Shown: positions 63,483 through 64,000 of the stretch, in pieces | How the letters are laid out: each line of letters opens with the position of its first letter | Position numbering within the stretch: the first letter of the stretch is position 1 | Origin: Oceanicoccus sagamiensis | Lineage (GTDB): Bacteria; Pseudomonadota; Gammaproteobacteria; Pseudomonadales; Dasaniaceae | Reading direction: 5' to 3' | Length of the DNA: 64,000 nt | Assembly: GCF_002117105.1 (NCBI RefSeq) | Contig: NZ_CP019343.1 | Location: 3,720,001-3,784,000 of the forward strand | The notes under the pieces: model-generated | Databases searched by the model: none | Told to the model about the DNA's origin: nothing | What the model saw: only the letters and a program-made list of their open reading frames with translations | Program-made: the position numbers and the translations under genes

Positions 63483-64000
63483 TTAGCCTAATAAGTCGTG
63501 TAACTGGCGATGCATATTTTGTACGCCGGGCTCATTTCTCCCGATAATTACATTGCGGTCAATACCGGATTGCAGGCCACGGTGGACTTTGTCTACCAGG
63601 CCATAATCTTCCGCTACAGCCACATCATTGATCATTTGAAAGTAGTCTTCAAAGCCTTTGCGCTCTTCATCAGACTTGGGCTCATGGGGGATAAACATGC
63701 TGTGGTAAACCACTGACTTACCCGGGCTGATAGGGTAAACGCGCCAGGTCTGGAAATGATCGTTGACTACAAAGATAACGGTATTAGGGAAAATATAATT
63801 GACATAAGAAGTATATTCGCGAGGCTCCCATTTATCTTCAGGGACTTCTTTCAGTTCATTGATTTGTAAAGACGGTGAGCCCATTGAGTGGTTGCGGCCA
63901 TACTGCACGTAGTTGGCGGTATTGCTATAGGCCATCTGGGCAATACTTTCAGGGTGTAAAAATTCAAAGTGATAATACTCGTGGAAGGTATCCATATTTA
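63483..64000 (-). CDS. Rieske non-haem iron oxygenase, C-terminal part (5' end outside window)
   Basis: The C-terminal catalytic domain of a Rieske oxygenase has iron-site residues in HEYYHFEFLH (Glu, His, His with normal ESYH-x4-H-like spacing) near its visible start. The Rieske [2Fe-2S] domain lies past the right edge. It continues through a helical C-terminus ending NMHRQLHDLLG. Its sequence differs from the other Rieske enzymes in the window, so it is a further branch. The terminator downstream (63421-63458) ends this transcript before the CCO operon. Confidence 0.9.
   Translation of the reverse strand, partial: NMDTFHEYYHFEFLHPESIAQMAYSNTANYVQYGRNHSMGSPSLQINELKEVPEDKWEPREYTSYVNYIFPNTVIFVVNDHFQTWRVYPISPGKSVVYHSMFIPHEPKSDEERKGFEDYFQMINDVAVAEDYGLVDKVHRGLQSGIDRNVIIGRNEPGVQNMHRQLHDLLG

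Noticed and set aside
1-64000. CRISPR array, tRNA or rRNA genes, prophage or insertion sequence
   Set aside because: I saw no regular spaced repeats, cloverleaf sequences, transposase or phage genes in the window.

Overview
This window comes from a Gram-negative gammaproteobacterium. It carries a Tat lipoprotein signal, tatD, slt, cheV, an uup-type ABC-F gene, and the gene run DUF1653 - topA - DUF6586 - small acidic protein - lexA, which I recall from Pseudomonas and its relatives. Base composition is fairly balanced. A marine Cellvibrionales/Spongiibacteraceae-type heterotroph fits the catabolic gene content, but that placement is an inference.

Region A (1-26903, all + strand, tightly packed) is a catabolic island. 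It opens with a truncated and an intact carotenoid-cleavage-oxygenase (CCO/RPE65 family) gene. A complete acetoin-type 2-oxoacid dehydrogenase complex follows (E1 alpha, E1 beta, E2, E3). Next come a DUF35/thiolase-fold pair that looks like a retro-aldolase, a Rieske oxygenase, an SDR, an acyl-CoA synthetase, a zinc-independent MDR reductase, a thiolase, a FadB-type bifunctional protein and an alpha-methylacyl-CoA racemase. The island closes with an SDR, a Tat-exported lipoprotein CCO, two more SDRs, an MFS transporter, a DUF2834 membrane protein, a PNPOx-like flavoprotein, a VOC protein and a periplasmic PQQ dehydrogenase fused to cytochrome c.

Region B (26875-33278) is mostly on the minus strand: an NTF2-like protein, a SpoU/TrmH RNA methyltransferase, an IclR regulator, two hotdog thioesterases, a cytoplasmic histidine kinase and a REC-TPR response regulator. 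A YjaG-like gene follows on the plus strand.

Region C (33470-49442) is largely housekeeping: amtB with a plausible sigma-54/NtrC control region, a DUF5610 protein, a glutaredoxin-like protein, tatD, cheV, a MOSC protein, slt, an ABC-F protein, a universal stress protein, topA and lexA. The lexA gene has two perfect SOS boxes.

Region D (49722-64000) returns to catabolism: an SDR, two Rieske oxygenases, a diguanylate cyclase, a PNPOx-like protein, a GH10 gene broken by an in-frame amber codon, an SDR and an acyl-CoA synthetase. A very tight minus-strand operon of CCO - Rieske - P450 follows, then a partial Rieske gene at the right edge.

Working model (inference): CCOs cleave a hydrophobic conjugated substrate such as a carotenoid, apocarotenoid or stilbenoid, one of them outside the cytoplasm. 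Rieske and P450 enzymes and SDRs functionalise the fragments. CoA ligases, FadB, the thiolases and the racemase degrade the methyl-branched chain. The 2-oxoacid dehydrogenase consumes a ketol or 2-oxo fragment. The window contains no ferredoxin, ferredoxin reductase, aldehyde dehydrogenase or pqq biosynthesis gene, so the pathway must draw on genes elsewhere.
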